From: Panorpa germanica
Lineage: Eukaryota > Arthropoda > Insecta > Mecoptera > Panorpidae
Assembly (NCBI GenBank): GCA_963678705.1
Contig: OY783215.1
Location: 11,451,740 to 11,515,739 of the forward strand
Reading direction: 5' to 3'
DNA length: 64,000 nt
Position 1 is the stretch's first letter. The number at the start of each line of letters is the position of its first letter. Below, piece after piece: positions 9,900 through 22,849 of the stretch. The notes beneath the pieces were generated by a model. That model had not been told where the DNA came from. It did not search any database and was given only the letters and a program-made list of their open reading frames with translations. The position numbers were made by a program, and so were the translations under genes.

Positions 9900-10702
9900 T
9901 GTTGTGAGTAAGGTTGGTAGTCAGATGTAAAAAATGTGTGAAGATGCTCGTTCTAAAAGGAGATTACTCAGCTTGCTAATACATCACGCAGTGTTGCTAG
10001 TTACTGGAAGTAGATTCTTCAGTTTGACGATCATCCACCTTCTTGAATTACTCACGTTGATAAGAATTAACTCTTTTAAGATGATTAATAGGATTCTTGT
10101 TAAGACGGTGTATTGTTGCAATTAGAGAATACTTGAGCGGCCTAAAGTATAACCTCGTTGCAACATACGACGGTTGAACAATTAGTATCTTTTTATTACT
10201 ATTAATACAAACACTTTTATTAAAATATATCATTTATTCGTTGTAATATTATATCTGCTTACTTAATTACAATAGTATTTTATTAGATTAATGAAGATGT
10301 CAGATATAAAACAAAATGTAATTCTAGTGTTATAATTTGATTAATAGTTAAAATGTGCTCACTATTGAATACTTAGATGTTACAATTGGAGTATTGTACG
10401 AACGAAGTACAATTAGTAAACACTTGGTTGAGACTCAGGAGAAGACTGACTTTCTGACTAGCGTGCAGATTAATATATAATGATTTATTTCACATCACAA
10501 TGTGCCAATACTGAGTTACCAGCATTAAAACAATAGAAATCTCCACAGACCAGAGACAATATTTACAAGCGCTAAACTTAAACAATTATTCATTACAATA
10601 TTAATACTAAAATTAAAGATAACATAATATAATTCTTATAAAATAAATAACATTTATATTAAAAATAGAAAGGATAAGTACGACTTATGCGTACTTACAA
10701 CA
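9900..10702 (-). repeat. 5' LTR (right copy)
   Basis: 803 bp, with short inverted ends TGTTGT(A/G)AGTA. It should contain the promoter for the gag-pol transcript. No strong TATA assignment was made because the region is AT-rich throughout. The 61-63-codon frames found in both LTRs are not genes. Confidence 0.93.
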
Positions 10703-10706
10703 AAAC

Positions 10707-13155
10707 GAAAAACAGGAACCTGTAATAAAAAAACGTGTAAATACAGCTAGCGGTAGCTATAGAACAAACAAAAAGAGTTTGACGTATGCTTGTTCTACAC
10801 AAAGCATTAAAACTTTTATAATTTTGGATATAAAATATTTTAACAATCTATAAAACTATTTACGGTAATAAAGTCAAGAATGTAATTCAAATAATTCACC
10901 ATCTCTTTCTTTCGCATTTGCTACCGGGTCAGTTAGAGAGAAAGAGGTAATTTAAATTTTAATAAAATTTAACTAATTATTCAGGTCTTATAAAATTATC
11001 TAACTCGATTAAATAGTTTATTTTATATAGTAAGTTTATAAATCATAATTTAAAATTTTATTTTATTATGGCCGAGAGCATTGATGGCGGTGATATTTCG
11101 CAGCGGGTAATTCAAATAGTTTCGGACAGTTCAGCTAAACGATAATTTGCGAGAATCAACAGGTTCAAACAAGAAACCAAGCGAGAATTTACTAAAGCTA
11201 AGTAAAACTATATATTCGGATGTAATTATTAGTTCGGCAGATTACGTAAGACATCGGGTCAATGACTACTTAGTAATAAATAAATAGTTAAACGGCGCGG
11301 GGGTGACAAGCATTGCTTAATTAATTAAAATAAATTAAAAATACTAAATCACCAAAAATAACCCGGAAAATTGCATTAAATTGAAAAGTATTATGTCTAG
11401 TTACTGTGTGAATAAAAGTTTAATAATTAATTATCGCGAAATTACTTTTTTTCTAAAATAAAATACCAATTTTTTACATCGCAAATACTTTTGCAAAGTG
11501 CTCTGGGTTCGAGGCTATAGAAATTCTTTCGCTCAAGCCCTTCGATGACGTTCGTTTGATTTCGCGAAATTTTCCGAATATTAAAACACAGGTGTTAACT
11601 AAATTATGCAATACAGTTTCTTATGGTACATCATAACAAAGTGAAAATATGTTTTTAAAATAAATGTGTTTCTAAATTATATATTCAAGTGGTTATATTT
11701 AAATATAGTTTTCATAAAACGAATGTGTAAATATATTATGTCTTTCTGTATGAGTATCCATAAGAATTAGACGATAAATACAAGTAACCTAAAAAATATG
11801 TGTAGTGCAAAGTGTTTACAGATAACTGAACGGATTATACAACTTTAAAATATAAAAGAAACACAATGTAAGATATAAATATTTACCATAACCTTTTTTC
11901 TACTGTAATCTGATTATATAATTGCATCTAATGACATTCTGTAACTGCTTGTCAAACTAAATTTAAGGTTATGAAATATAGATGGCAACGCATTATTTGT
12001 TGTCACTAGCTCAGTACTATATATAATTTGTATTCTTTATATTTTCAGATTACAACAGCTGCTCGAAAATGCATTAGGTGAGTTTTATTATACACTATTA
12101 TTACTGATAGTAATGCATGGGTATATTTTGACTTTAAACAAGTGTCAACAAGCGTCTGTCAATGCATATCAATGTTTTGTTATATCTATTCTTCACAGCA
12201 GTGTTTTTTAAATGTATGAAGCTGGCGGATTTTAGAATTATTGAAAGACGTTCTTTTAGTTGTTATCGTTGTTATGTCTCCTGCTTAGTTTGTTCTTTAT
12301 TTCTCTTTTAGGTTCAATGCCGTGGGTGAGTTATTTAATTTTGTTTCGATGTTTAGTTTAACAGACGTTTGTTTCGATTTCATTTTATTGAATTTATGGT
12401 TAGACGTAAATGTAACGGAATCGCTACATCTGTACGTACAGTATCATTAATGTTTTATTTATTAATTCATACTCTGTCAAAGACAGCATCGTCCCTAGTG
12501 TGCACCCAGTCTTACAATAGAATGTCTTATAAGTAATAATAAAAAAAAATCAAATATCCAATATAACAGATCATCTGAGATTTAGAATATGTGTAATACA
12601 TATATTCATGTATTACAGTTACAGACATATCCTTATGCAATAAAATAAAATAAAAATATGGATTTATGTAAAATTCAAACAGCTTAAAAATCAGAACAAT
12701 ATCATTTCTCAAAGAGATGAGAATAGAGCTCAATCCATTTATGCCGCCTCAACAATGTATAAATATAGAGTAGGTATAAAGATACAGAAGTAATAGTACT
12801 GGGATAGTATAGTAACAGTATCATGTTCCCGTGGGATGAGACATGGGAATAAGTACGAGGCTCGAATATAAAGATATATAAAAGCTCCCAGACACATAGT
12901 AAAGAGAAAGTAAACATAACTGAACTCAATCACGTGATTCTGAAGAGGATTGGTGTTACAAAAAAAATTGGAATCTGTCAATATTTATCAAAATTGTTTA
13001 AACTTATTATAGATATAGAACAGTGTGTTTTAAAAAATAGAGCAGGAAGTAAAAGTAAGGAATTTTTTTTTTATATTTGTCTGTCCATTCCAAAGAGGAA
13101 GGAGATCGCGTAAGAACGAGTTAGTTGCATAGCACGTGAAACGTTACGAATATAC
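10707..13155. other. mostly non-coding DNA right of the LTR element
   Basis: Contains a weak exon-chain candidate (11068-12325, listed separately). At 10890-10952 CTCTTTCTTTCG and GAGAGAAAGAG form imperfect inverted arms around GGGTCAGTT, a possible initiator-like word. Otherwise nothing recognised; the ORFs at 12.5-13.0 kb have random composition. Confidence 0.5.
11068..12325 (+). CDS. speculative chain of small coding exons
   Basis: ATGGCCGAGAGC opens 13 codons (MAESIDGGDISQR) ending in CGG|GTAATT at 11106. Downstream, TATTTTCAG|ATTACAAC...CATTAG|GTGAG bounds a 29-bp piece (12049-12077) and CTCTTTTAG|GTTCAATGCCGTGG|GTGAG bounds a 14-bp piece (12312-12325). Joined in phase they stay open (ITTAARKCI-RFNAV). 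Another phase of the two micro-pieces is also open (LQQLLENALGSMPW). Splice consensus is good, but such short exons easily arise by chance and no protein family is recognised. Confidence 0.2.
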
Positions 13156-13265
13156 TTAGGCTGGGTCACACGGCATTGTACTGCACGTTTGTTGCAGTAT
13201 AAATATTATCGAATAAATAGTGGCAATAGTGGTGTTCGTTTTTTGCAGTACAAACGTCGTAGATA
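13156..13265 (-). repeat. dispersed repeat with GGCTGGGTCACAC terminus
   Basis: GGCTGGGTCACACGGCAT opens the block. TTTTGCAGTACAAACGTCGT (13243-13262) closes it and is identical to 3241-3260. ACTGCACGTTTGTTGCAGT in between is an internal partial inverted copy. It is probably a small MITE; its target duplication was not resolved. Confidence 0.45.
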
Positions 13266-13300
13266 AGAAACCTTTAATAATTATAAAATTAACATAAAAA

Positions 13301-13355
13301 GTTCATTCTCGGAGCATCGACAAATGTTTTGAGAAATGTCTCGCCGAGAGTGAAC
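13301..13355. other. 55-bp hairpin
   Basis: GTTCATTCTCGG pairs with CCGAGAGTGAAC (11 of 12 positions) around a 31-base loop. It is isolated, with no known RNA family recognised, and may be a foldback remnant. Confidence 0.4.
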
Positions 13356-14539
13356 TACCGGCAAAAGTATATCCTTGCTGGGGTAATATCGTAATAAGAC
13401 AGGGCTAACAAAATATCAGTAAAAAGTATTTAAATAGCGACAATATAAAAAAGAATTCACTGAAATAATTCAAGTGTCGATGAGATAAACGACGTGAATA
13501 TAACACAATACATTTGTTATTTCTTTATTGTTTTATTTTCAACTTGTGGTCGACGAAATATGTGAATATATTTCATAGCGTTCATGCATCGTTGAAGTGT
13601 AGTTAAAACTTTTTAATAATTAAATTGCAAGTCATGTTTATTATAACACAGAAAATTGAGATAATATGAGTACAACACAGATACCTTTTACAGGATATGA
13701 TACAAGTATAACAACAAGTTTGAACAGGTTTTATGTTTCGTGTAATGAAAATTATTTTAAAGTTGTTGTTTTAATACTCGTACTTCAAATATTATCTAGA
13801 GTACTAACATCAGGTTGATTTATATGCAGAAGTATTATGTGGCAATCAAAGTAATTATATATTTTGAAGAATATTTTTTTAGAAGTTTAAATCCGAAATT
13901 TACGATTTGATTATTTTCAGAGCAAATTTTCATTTCTAGAAGAAAAGGGAATGTTTGTGTTTATTTTTATTTTATTATGTAACATTAAATAATCTTGCAT
14001 AGAAGTTTTACCAAAAAAGTAAATTTATACCTAAAGATAAATTTTGTTATGTAAATTTACATTATTAACCTAAAAAAAATATGTATACTTCCTTATATTA
14101 AATAAACCTTACATATACGTAACTGTGTACAAAAACATATTCATTTTTCTTTCTGGCAAAAACATTCGATTGCTGGGTTTTCTAATCAGAGTTCGGGTTT
14201 TCATGTTTGACAGAGATATATCAAGCTGTGAATCAAATGATTGTTATCAGTTTCAGTTATGTTGGGTATCAAATGGCGTCAGCTTGTTTGTCAAAATGAC
14301 TTGTTATTTAATAAAATGACTATGTCGTATTTGAATTCAGTTTCAGAAAACAGAAAATAACAAATGCCTTATTCTAAAAAATATAAAAATTTCAAAAGAA
14401 AGTAAACTAAACACATTGTTAAAAATGCTCTTAAATTTAATACAAATTCAATAGAAAAATGAATATTGAATTTTTATTTGAATTCATTAAAATTAATATA
14501 ATTTTACAAAACAATTTTTTTTTATTTATTTATATTAAT
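13356..14539. other. non-coding AT-rich DNA
   Basis: No gene or element seen. Confidence 0.6.
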
Positions 14540-14860
14540 CTACAATATATTAAGTGTGAAAAGTTAAAGTCGATTGGAGTAAAATTGTCGAAGATATAGA
14601 GTTTTAAGTCTTCACTGCTGGTCTGGTTTGATCTTTCTTTGAAATTTTTAAACGCGTTTTTCTTACACTTAGCTTTTTCAAACTCGGTGTCCCCTCTAGG
14701 ACAAAATCTACTGCTCCGATCCTTTTGAAATTTTGCACACTCTTTCTTTACATAAATGCCGAGGTAACGCTGTCGAGTTTTTTCTTTATTTTTAATTTTA
14801 ACATATTTTTAACTATAAGAACTGGACAGGGTTACCTGCAGAAACTTATCAACTAATGAA
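14540..14860 (+). repeat. interspersed repeat related to the TTAA-element interior
   Basis: The text around 14548-14600 (ATTAAGTGTGAAAAGTTAAA, GTCGATTGGAGTAAAAT, TGTCGAAGATATAGAG) is also found near 59188-59245. The following CGCGTTTTTCTTACACT, TTTTTCAAACTCGGTG and TTTTGAAATTTTGCACAC parallel 50776-50880 inside the TTAA element. It is probably a decayed copy of a related transposon. Its ends were not defined. Confidence 0.4.
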
Positions 14861-17394
14861 ATCATTTTGGTTTTTTGATTGATCAGAATTCAGTGATAAG
14901 TTATGAGTGGCATTGCCATGAAACTTTTTTTTGTGACGTCTGCTATATTTATTTATGAAAATTTCACAAAGTATTCTTTAAATGTTTTTTTATCATGTAG
15001 TAATTATAGAAATAATTATATATTAATTCTGTCGTCAAGAAACATTATCGAAAATATGCTTTATTTATATCGTTTTAAAAACATCCCACTCCCCCCACCC
15101 CTTCGCTTAACAGTAGGATTTCCAACTGCAGATATAAGAGATTATGTTTAATTTAAGCATACCAGCCGTATCTTATAATTAAACACGAACATTACAAGTA
15201 CATTGCGCTAAATATCTAAGATTAATAACATACTCGTATATTACAAGTTTTTGTTTAAGTAAGTAATTTAATTTTTTTGCAGTAAATTAAATAACTAAAC
15301 TAGAATATTTATTTATCATGTAATGGTATTCTAACATCGCGTGTACAACATATTGATTCGAGTAAATGGGGCTGAAAAAATAGCTTTAAAAAGTTCAAAA
15401 TTTATTGTAAATGTGGAACTTAACGACTTTCTTACGTCTGTTGAACACGATTTATGTTTTATTGTTGTACTCGTATAAGGAATTTATTCTTATCTTATTG
15501 AATCGAAGGACGCGACGCTACGGTACCTTATTAAATACAATGCATTTTATAGAAAACCACATGTTGTTGTTGTGGTTGTTAGCCTTTTGAAATGAAAATT
15601 CAAGAAAATATAGTCAAGGATGTTGTTCATTGCTTGAGAGTATATTTTTCCATTTCACAATAGGTTTTTCTTCTTCTTTTGTCCAATTGATGATATTCAA
15701 TGTGCTTTTTTTATGATATCTTGATTTTATAGAACATTCTACAACGGTAGAAGACGGTAGAATAAAAAATAAAATATAAGAATACTTGCAAATATTTTTG
15801 CTTAGGTATTCAGATTTTTTATTTATTGTATACTTACATATTTGTCAAATGGAATTAAATATGAGTACAAGTTTATACTTAAGAAATTGATGTACTATTG
15901 CAGCGACACGAATATAATTTCGGTTTTGTCTTGTAAAATAAAACTCATTTTTTTATATAAGGGACCACCTATAAATTACGTTATACAAATTTCCTGCTAT
16001 TGTTATTATTATTTCAATTTATAATTAGAGTTAAATGTGAAATGTAATTACGAATTATTTTATTGGATTCAAATCATACACGCCAAAAAGAAGTCGCTTT
16101 GCGACGGTGGTACATCCTAGTTTGTTGTATTATTCCTACATGAGCATTTAGAGCACTAGACCAAGTTTTAAAACTTTACAAGCAATGAAAACAAAGTAAT
16201 TAAATTCTCAAATGCTCGTACCGCTTATTCGTCTATTTCAATGCATACTCCATTAATCTAGTCACACAGTTCTAATATTTCACAGTTTTCAATTCCTGAC
16301 ACATCTTGACACAATCTTTCCATTATTGCTTTACTAAATCTTTTTCGTTAGTGTCTCTTAACACCGTGTCGCGCCGCTCCTTACAGTGCCTTCTGCATGA
16401 ATACATTATTCTTACCTAACGATTTCTTCTTTCTGTTTTCTGTTTTCTGCTTTCTCTAGGTTTTCTGTCACTTGTTGATAAAGTAGTCAATTCACAGGCG
16501 TTAAGTAGATTTGCATATTTCATACATTGTTTTCACATTGTTTGCTTAGAGTAAAACTCTGCGTGGATGGGATTGGGGGTGGTTGGTTTCTGTACTAGTA
16601 CATCCATAGAAAGAATAAATACATCAACAGGACCTATGGCTTGTTTATTCATCAGATTCGAAATAAAATGATTTAAATATTTATTATACAACCAGGTTAG
16701 AGTTATACTTTAATACGTTGTTTTAGTTTTTGAAATCGTAAATGACGCCGTAGCTAATGTAATCGGTTGGTATATACTCATCCGGTATAAAGTAATTTAT
16801 TATTTAACGTAATATGTTTTACCCAACTGTTATATTATCATTAAATAAATGCAAACGACAATCAACACATTTTCCTGATTTATTAATTTAATATGTAAAG
16901 TTATATAACCCTGCATAAAGCTAATTAATATCAGAAAAACGTAATTTTTATAATGTAACTTTACATTATATTAACCTAAAAAATGTGATGTACTGTTTAT
17001 GTATGTATACGTAACTTTGTATAACGGGATATAAGTAGATATAACTGAAGTTTAAAGAAAAAGTCACAATTTATAAGTTTTAGATATGCCTTGCTTATAT
17101 TAAAACTGTTTGAGTGAATGAAAGGATGGCAATAATGCTTTTTTCGCTGTAAGTTATACAGACATATATCATAATCCGTTTATACTCTCTCCTCCACAGT
17201 CTATTACTGTCTCCCTTCCACAACAGACATTTTTCAGTGCCATATTTGTTTATCGGCTTGCACTTTATACACTATTACAATTATATATTGATCGTGATTT
17301 CAAATAATTATATATATTAACAGGTGATTTACACTAATCTCGGGCAGCACAAATAGATTATTTAAGTAAATCGTCTACAGGTTCACACATGAAA
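14861..17394. other. non-coding AT-rich DNA
   Basis: No supported gene. A pyrimidine tract ending CTTTCTCTAG near 16457 looks like a splice acceptor, but no open exon follows (TAG after nine codons). ORFs of 60-82 codons have random composition. Confidence 0.55.
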
Positions 17395-17515
17395 CACACA
17401 CAATAAAACGTGGAAAAGAAGGAAAGCGGGAGGAAAGGCGTATGCAGCGACAGCTACACTTTCTGGTGTTCTTTGTATGGTTTAGTCACACAAACGTGCT
17501 ATCATCGGAATTACT
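17395..17515 (+). repeat. dispersed repeat fragment (LINE-like), copy B
   Basis: AATAAAACGTGGAAAAGAAGG matches 58060, and GGAAAGGCGTATGCAG with AAACGTGCTATCATCGG matches 3662-3710. It thus bridges the two halves of the family found separately elsewhere. Confidence 0.4.
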
Positions 17516-19638
17516 CTTTATATTAATAAATTTTTATATATAAATATAAGAAAAATGATGAGTTGTCTGAAAGCATGTACTTTAGTTCACCACTGATGTT
17601 GTGTTTTGTTCGTTGAGTTTGATATTGTGGGCAGGTTACTAGTAGATGATGGACTTATTTGCGTCTGACAGTTACTGCACTGCGGAGCTGTTGTTTTACT
17701 CATTAAGCAGTCTCAAGATGACTTTTTCAAATTGTCTGTTGCTCTGATAAGAAGTTTCCCACTTTTTTGTATTTTCCTTAATCAATCTCAATTTGTTGCT
17801 ACTTATTTGCGTCCAGCACTGGTTTTGAATTTGCGTCACACCCAGTATTATTTTATATTCCTTTTGATCTCAACTTCTGAAATTTGAGTATCACAGTTTC
17901 GGTACACCATATTAAATATATTCACTCATAATTTAAATAGCAAACATTCCAAACAAACATATTTGAGTCATAAGACACAAATTATCATAAGATAATATGT
18001 GTGTGCGTATCTTTGGTCGACAACCGAATCAAACCCCAGTTATTTCATCATTCTACGCCTGTACGTTTAACTATTTAACTCCACGGTTAAGCGCGGTTCC
18101 ACGATTCATTCATTCAACACGTAAGCCCCCGTTGCCATTGGGAGCCCTACACGCAAATTTAATTCCATTAACATTAACGATATTCGAATAGCTCAGGGAT
18201 ACACAGCCACAAGATGAGGGTTGTTATTCAAGTGTTAAATTATCGTCAAACTCGGATAATGGAGTAAGGATGGCTGCATGTCTGTATATAGTCAGGCGTA
18301 GATGTTATATACTAATTTATATTGTATTAACAAATATTACACCCCTTAATTGAATTCGTTTTAATCACTTTTTAAAATTACTTTATCCTAATTATATAAT
18401 TAAAGAGCTTATTTGTTTGTGGTTAATTAAGGGGGACATATTACTTTTTCTTTACGGTTCATAATGAACACCTATGTAAAAATTTCGAAAGAGTTCGTGA
18501 TCTAGTTAATAAATTGATCTAATAAATTTATAAAATAAATGAAAAATTGTTTGTACCATTTCTTTTAATTCATTCAATAACGAAAAAACCTATTTTGGGT
18601 ATTGTAAAAGTGATTACTATCAAAAACAATAATTTATGAAATTTGGTTCTTGTTTAGAAATAATATGTATTATTTTTTTTATTACTAGTTTTCCTAGAGT
18701 ATTATACCATTTTGGAATCTTGGATAGTTGTGTTAATTTTTGAAAAAACTTGCCATAATAGCGTTTTTTTAAATTTTTCAAAATTTTAGGGAAAAAATAA
18801 TTTTGATTGATTTTTATGTAAGAACTACAGACATTCTGGGATTTTTATTGGTTGTGATAGATACCAGTGCTACTTAGGTTGCCGATTCAAAAAATGAGAA
18901 ATATTTTCAAAATTGTGGTCATGGTAGCTAAAAACATCTTAACGTGTTTCAATTTTCGAAATATTTTAATTATTTTATGTAATTTTTTTTATGTAATGTA
19001 ACAAAACAAAAATGATATAAACTTTTTTTTCTCTAGTAGTCATGAGGTAGGCAGGTCCACCCTCTGGTGCCCGCTTATCGTTGAAGTTTGGGACACGTTG
19101 TATATATATGAATTTTAAATAATTGAAACAAAATCATTACAGTATTCGTCTATAAATACACAGTGGCGTAAACAAAATCAGATTGAAATTGACAACTCTT
19201 TGTGACACATGCCAGTTCATCTTAATGGCAGTAATTATTTAATTTGGTAAATAAATGTCGTTCGTAATGACAGATCCTAATGTAATTCAATTAAATTTTG
19301 AAACTGATTATAATATAAATATTTTAGTTACCGATTGTTTCCTGGTGCTTAATTCCGTATAAATATACTCGTATAAATTGACAAAATTGGAAAGACATTT
19401 AATTATTCATCGATAGAGGAGGGAGGGGGAGAGGGGGATTATAATACCATTAACGAACAGAATCTATTTTTAAATCATTAATTACTGATGGAAATTTTAT
19501 TAAATTTTTTTTAAATATTATATTCTTTATTACTAAATATTTTTATATTCTTTTCCGTTTTTATTTCTAATAATATTACCATAAATCTATGTAGCATTTT
19601 AAGTGAACGAAACTTAGTAATATTTCATGTTTTATTTA
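17516..19638. other. non-coding AT-rich DNA
   Basis: Mostly featureless. GTAGGCAGGTCCACCCTCTG near 19046 and ACAGTGGCGTAAAC at 19159 resemble fragments of hAT-type transposon ends, but no partner termini were found. A GC-richer patch at 18000-18170 encodes nothing recognisable. Confidence 0.5.
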
Positions 19639-20000
19639 GGTAAAAACGAGCCGTGTTTCGTGACTCTATAGAATTTTTAACAATAGCATAATAGGGAATT
19701 TTGTTATGTCGTATTCTGAAGTATTTGTATGTAATGTATGTATTTAAATACTTTTTAAAAGTATTTGTGCACATCTCTGCTCATGATGTCACTATCAAAA
19801 GCATGCAACGTAATTGTCCAGCGACCTAAAAACATAGTCACTTACAACCAATTTCAAATCAGTTTTTTTTCATTCGAGCTTGGCGTTCTCTTACTCGTAT
19901 ACACATGCGTTCTCTTACTAACAACACAGTTGCATTCTCATTCGGTTCGGGCAGATTCGGGGCTCGCGTTTGCAATCAGTTAACCGTTGTGCGGACAACC
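19639..20000 (-). mobile_element. Harbinger-type MITE, copy 2 (one terminus deleted)
   Basis: Reverse orientation relative to copies 1 and 3. The right end GTGCGGACAACC is followed by TTA (20001-20003). The left end retains only GG after TTA (19636-19638) before running into ACGAGCCGTGTTTCG, an internal block. About 45 bp of the terminal region is thus missing, while the 3-bp duplication survives. Interior blocks (GATTCGGGGCTCGCGTTTGC, GCACATCTCTGCTCATGATG) match copy 3. Confidence 0.8.
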
Positions 20001-22849
20001 TTAATGTAATAGTTTTTACCAAACGCTATGTTTTATTATTTACCATAATTCTTCTACAAAAATTACAGATTCTATTATTTTTCTGGTGTTTCCTTTTCAT
20101 AATTTAATTTAAAACTAGTGTTAATATACAACAAGAATAATAGGAGTAGGACCAATATCGGAAATATTTATATAAAACTAAAATATCTAAATTCCACTGT
20201 AATCAAAAAATCATGAAACCATTACTCGTATATTTTTCTATAACACATGGTCATATTTCGCTGTATTCTACACCTCAAATTCTATACCGAGGCAAATAGA
20301 CGATGCCAAAATTATAGTTCAGTTTCTGATAGACAGATGGGAGCGTAAATCATTTATGTCATTGATTTGTGGTCAGACGCTTCAGCACCAAATCAAATTG
20401 CATTACAAATAAATCTGCTGACGTCATTTTATTGTTTGCTCAGTGTCTATATCAATCTTTGGTTATGTCAAATTATTTCCCTTTTGTTCTCGTAAATTGA
20501 ATAAAAAGATAGATAGACGTGCTAGCAGTAAATTCAATAGATAAAAAATGAACGTACTATGTAAACAATATAGGTGATTGATAAAGTCAATACAATCATA
20601 GATTTACACACACATTGAAGGTCACTAAGGTTAATTGTGTATGGATACGTCATCGTAGATCAAATTTTAATTCAATGTAAACATATACATTTGAAATCCG
20701 ATGTATTCGTATGTAAACAAGTAGAGGTTATGTTTCATTTTCATGAATATAGAACAGAATAGTACTTCACAACATCTGCTTGTCATATTACTAGGTTACT
20801 TTTTATCATAATCCTTGTAAAAGTGACATTAAAATGTTAATTACTGAAAATATGTTTAAAATTATGTTATAATTATAATAATAACTCTTTGAAGTTATTA
20901 TAAGGTTGAGTGTACTTTATTATTTAGGTTAATTAATAACTTCCAGCGTTCTAAATAATCATATTAGAATTTGCCCCTAATTTTTATGCAAACCTTTTTA
21001 CACAAATATAATACATTTGATTATTATCTTTAGTCATATTTAACAAAAAGCAGTTTTCATGCTATTTTAAAACGTACCCATCCTAACTTAATATTTCAGT
21101 CTGTACCAAAATATTAAGAAAATTATTTATTGATAGAATGAAACAAAATATAAAAACTGTTAAAAAGAATGAATCCAGATTTGTTCTCTATATTTTTTGA
21201 TGCATGCTACAACTTTAATGTTTATCTCTCGACCGCGGTGTTGGAAAATAAAAAAGTAATTATTATATATCTGTTCGATTTCTCTCTCTGATATGATCTC
21301 TTCAACATGGATCGTCCAGTTCATTAGTGAGTCATCTGCAATTATTGAGTGATAACGACAAGAACAATATTCAAGTTGTATGCATTTCAGCGGTATTCGA
21401 CAAGTTAATTTGTATTATAATTTCGTTTTGTTGCATTTATGAGTTAGGTGACTACTGAATTAAATAGAGACTACATTTTTGCACCTCGAAAATGTTTCAC
21501 TAATGAACTGGACGCTCAATATTTATACTTTTATCTACGTACGTATAAACTACGAACTTTCTTTAATCTTTTTCAAGACAGTGGTCTATTGATAAATATC
21601 AAAATAGTATTTTATGCGCTAATGCGTAAGAACTCCAATATTGCACCCTAAAAACTATAGTCGTCCATAGTCGGCGGTTGGACGTAGTCTGTACGTTTGT
21701 GGTCTGTACCAGTGTGAGGACCTAATGCTCAAGAACGTGAGGCCAGGATTCGTTTCCAAAGGTCAAACTTATTTCTGCACGGTACTCTACATGTATCAAA
21801 ACATTTTAGTAATCATACAATGAGATGTCTAGCCGATTGGCCTTAAGGCATACAAATTAAAAGTATATAAAACATACACATTATTTTATTTAATTGAAAA
21901 CAGAAGCGCATTATGGAATACAATTAATTACCATAATAATAGAAAATACGCTATTGCAGTATATCATCACACGTGTTATGTAGGTACATATAAATAATTG
22001 TGTCATAATTTGGCAAGAGAATGTAAACAGAAGATTCTAAGCATGACTTTTCAAGGATAATTTAATTTAACAAAAACAACCTTACATATAAGATTATAAG
22101 TAAAAACTATGAATAAGCAAAATACGTAAGCGTCCGCAGGGTCTAATGCGCGGTATTTTTTTCCTGATGCTCTCCATAAAAGACAAATTTTCTACGAAAG
22201 CCTATGGTCATATTTTTTTCTTTGTATATATAAAAATTCAGGCTACGTATGTTTGTGCTCGCAAAACTCGAAATTTCGACATACGTGTGTGTTTTCGAAA
22301 ATCGAATTCATTTCTTTCGTTTCTTTTCAGTACATCGTCGTCTGTGTTTTCATTTGATTTTTTTTTGTTTCTTTTATTTACTTTCTCATTCATTTCATAT
22401 CAGACTGCTAGGATGCAGAGTTTAGCTAGTATATTATAAGTAAAAGACAAGATTAAAATTTCGCACTATTTTTGAACTGTCATCATACATTTGTTGTACT
22501 TTAAATTAAAATTAAAATTTCACCACTTTTGACGAAAATATTGCGATTTTCTCTTGATTTAAAATAACATTTCTTCTTAAAAGGCGTTTCAAATGATCGC
22601 TCTTGTTGAAAGATACTAGAGAACATTACAAAATTTTTAGAAAACGCTTTCCGAAAAAGTAAATAAAATTTGACAGTGTATTATAATTGAAATCTTTATT
22701 AACTTAGTCTATAAAGCGATGAGAATGTTTGCATTGATTATTCCATTACCCATTTAATTAAGCAAATAACTTCAATTTAACTATAATTAATCATGAATTT
22801 GGTATTGATTAACTCCAAATTAAATATGAAATCTTTGACCCGTAGTGAC
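20001..22849. other. non-coding AT-rich DNA
   Basis: No gene, RNA or bounded element recognised. Confidence 0.6.

Larger units (their letters stand above)
5166..10702 (-). mobile_element. LTR retrotransposon, Ty3/gypsy-like RT, internally deleted
   Basis: A 5.5-kb element read right to left. In its own orientation it has a 5' LTR (10702-9900), a 2-base spacer, a PBS (9897-9880), a leader with tandem repeats, one gag-pol frame (8802-6226), a duplicated polypurine region and a 3' LTR (5986-5166). AAAC occurs at 5162-5165 and 10703-10706 as a 4-bp target-site duplication. The outer edge reads TGTTGTAAGT on both ends. Over 758 bp (5229-5986 vs 9945-10702) I see one difference, G5240 versus A9956, so the insertion is recent. 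RT is truncated and RNase H and integrase are absent, so it would need enzymes from a full-length relative. The gag resembles BEL/Pao-type Gag, while the RT motifs and 4-bp duplication fit Ty3/gypsy. Confidence 0.95.

Noticed and set aside
19765..19983. 72-codon frame
   Set aside because: Contained within the second Harbinger-type MITE; non-coding.
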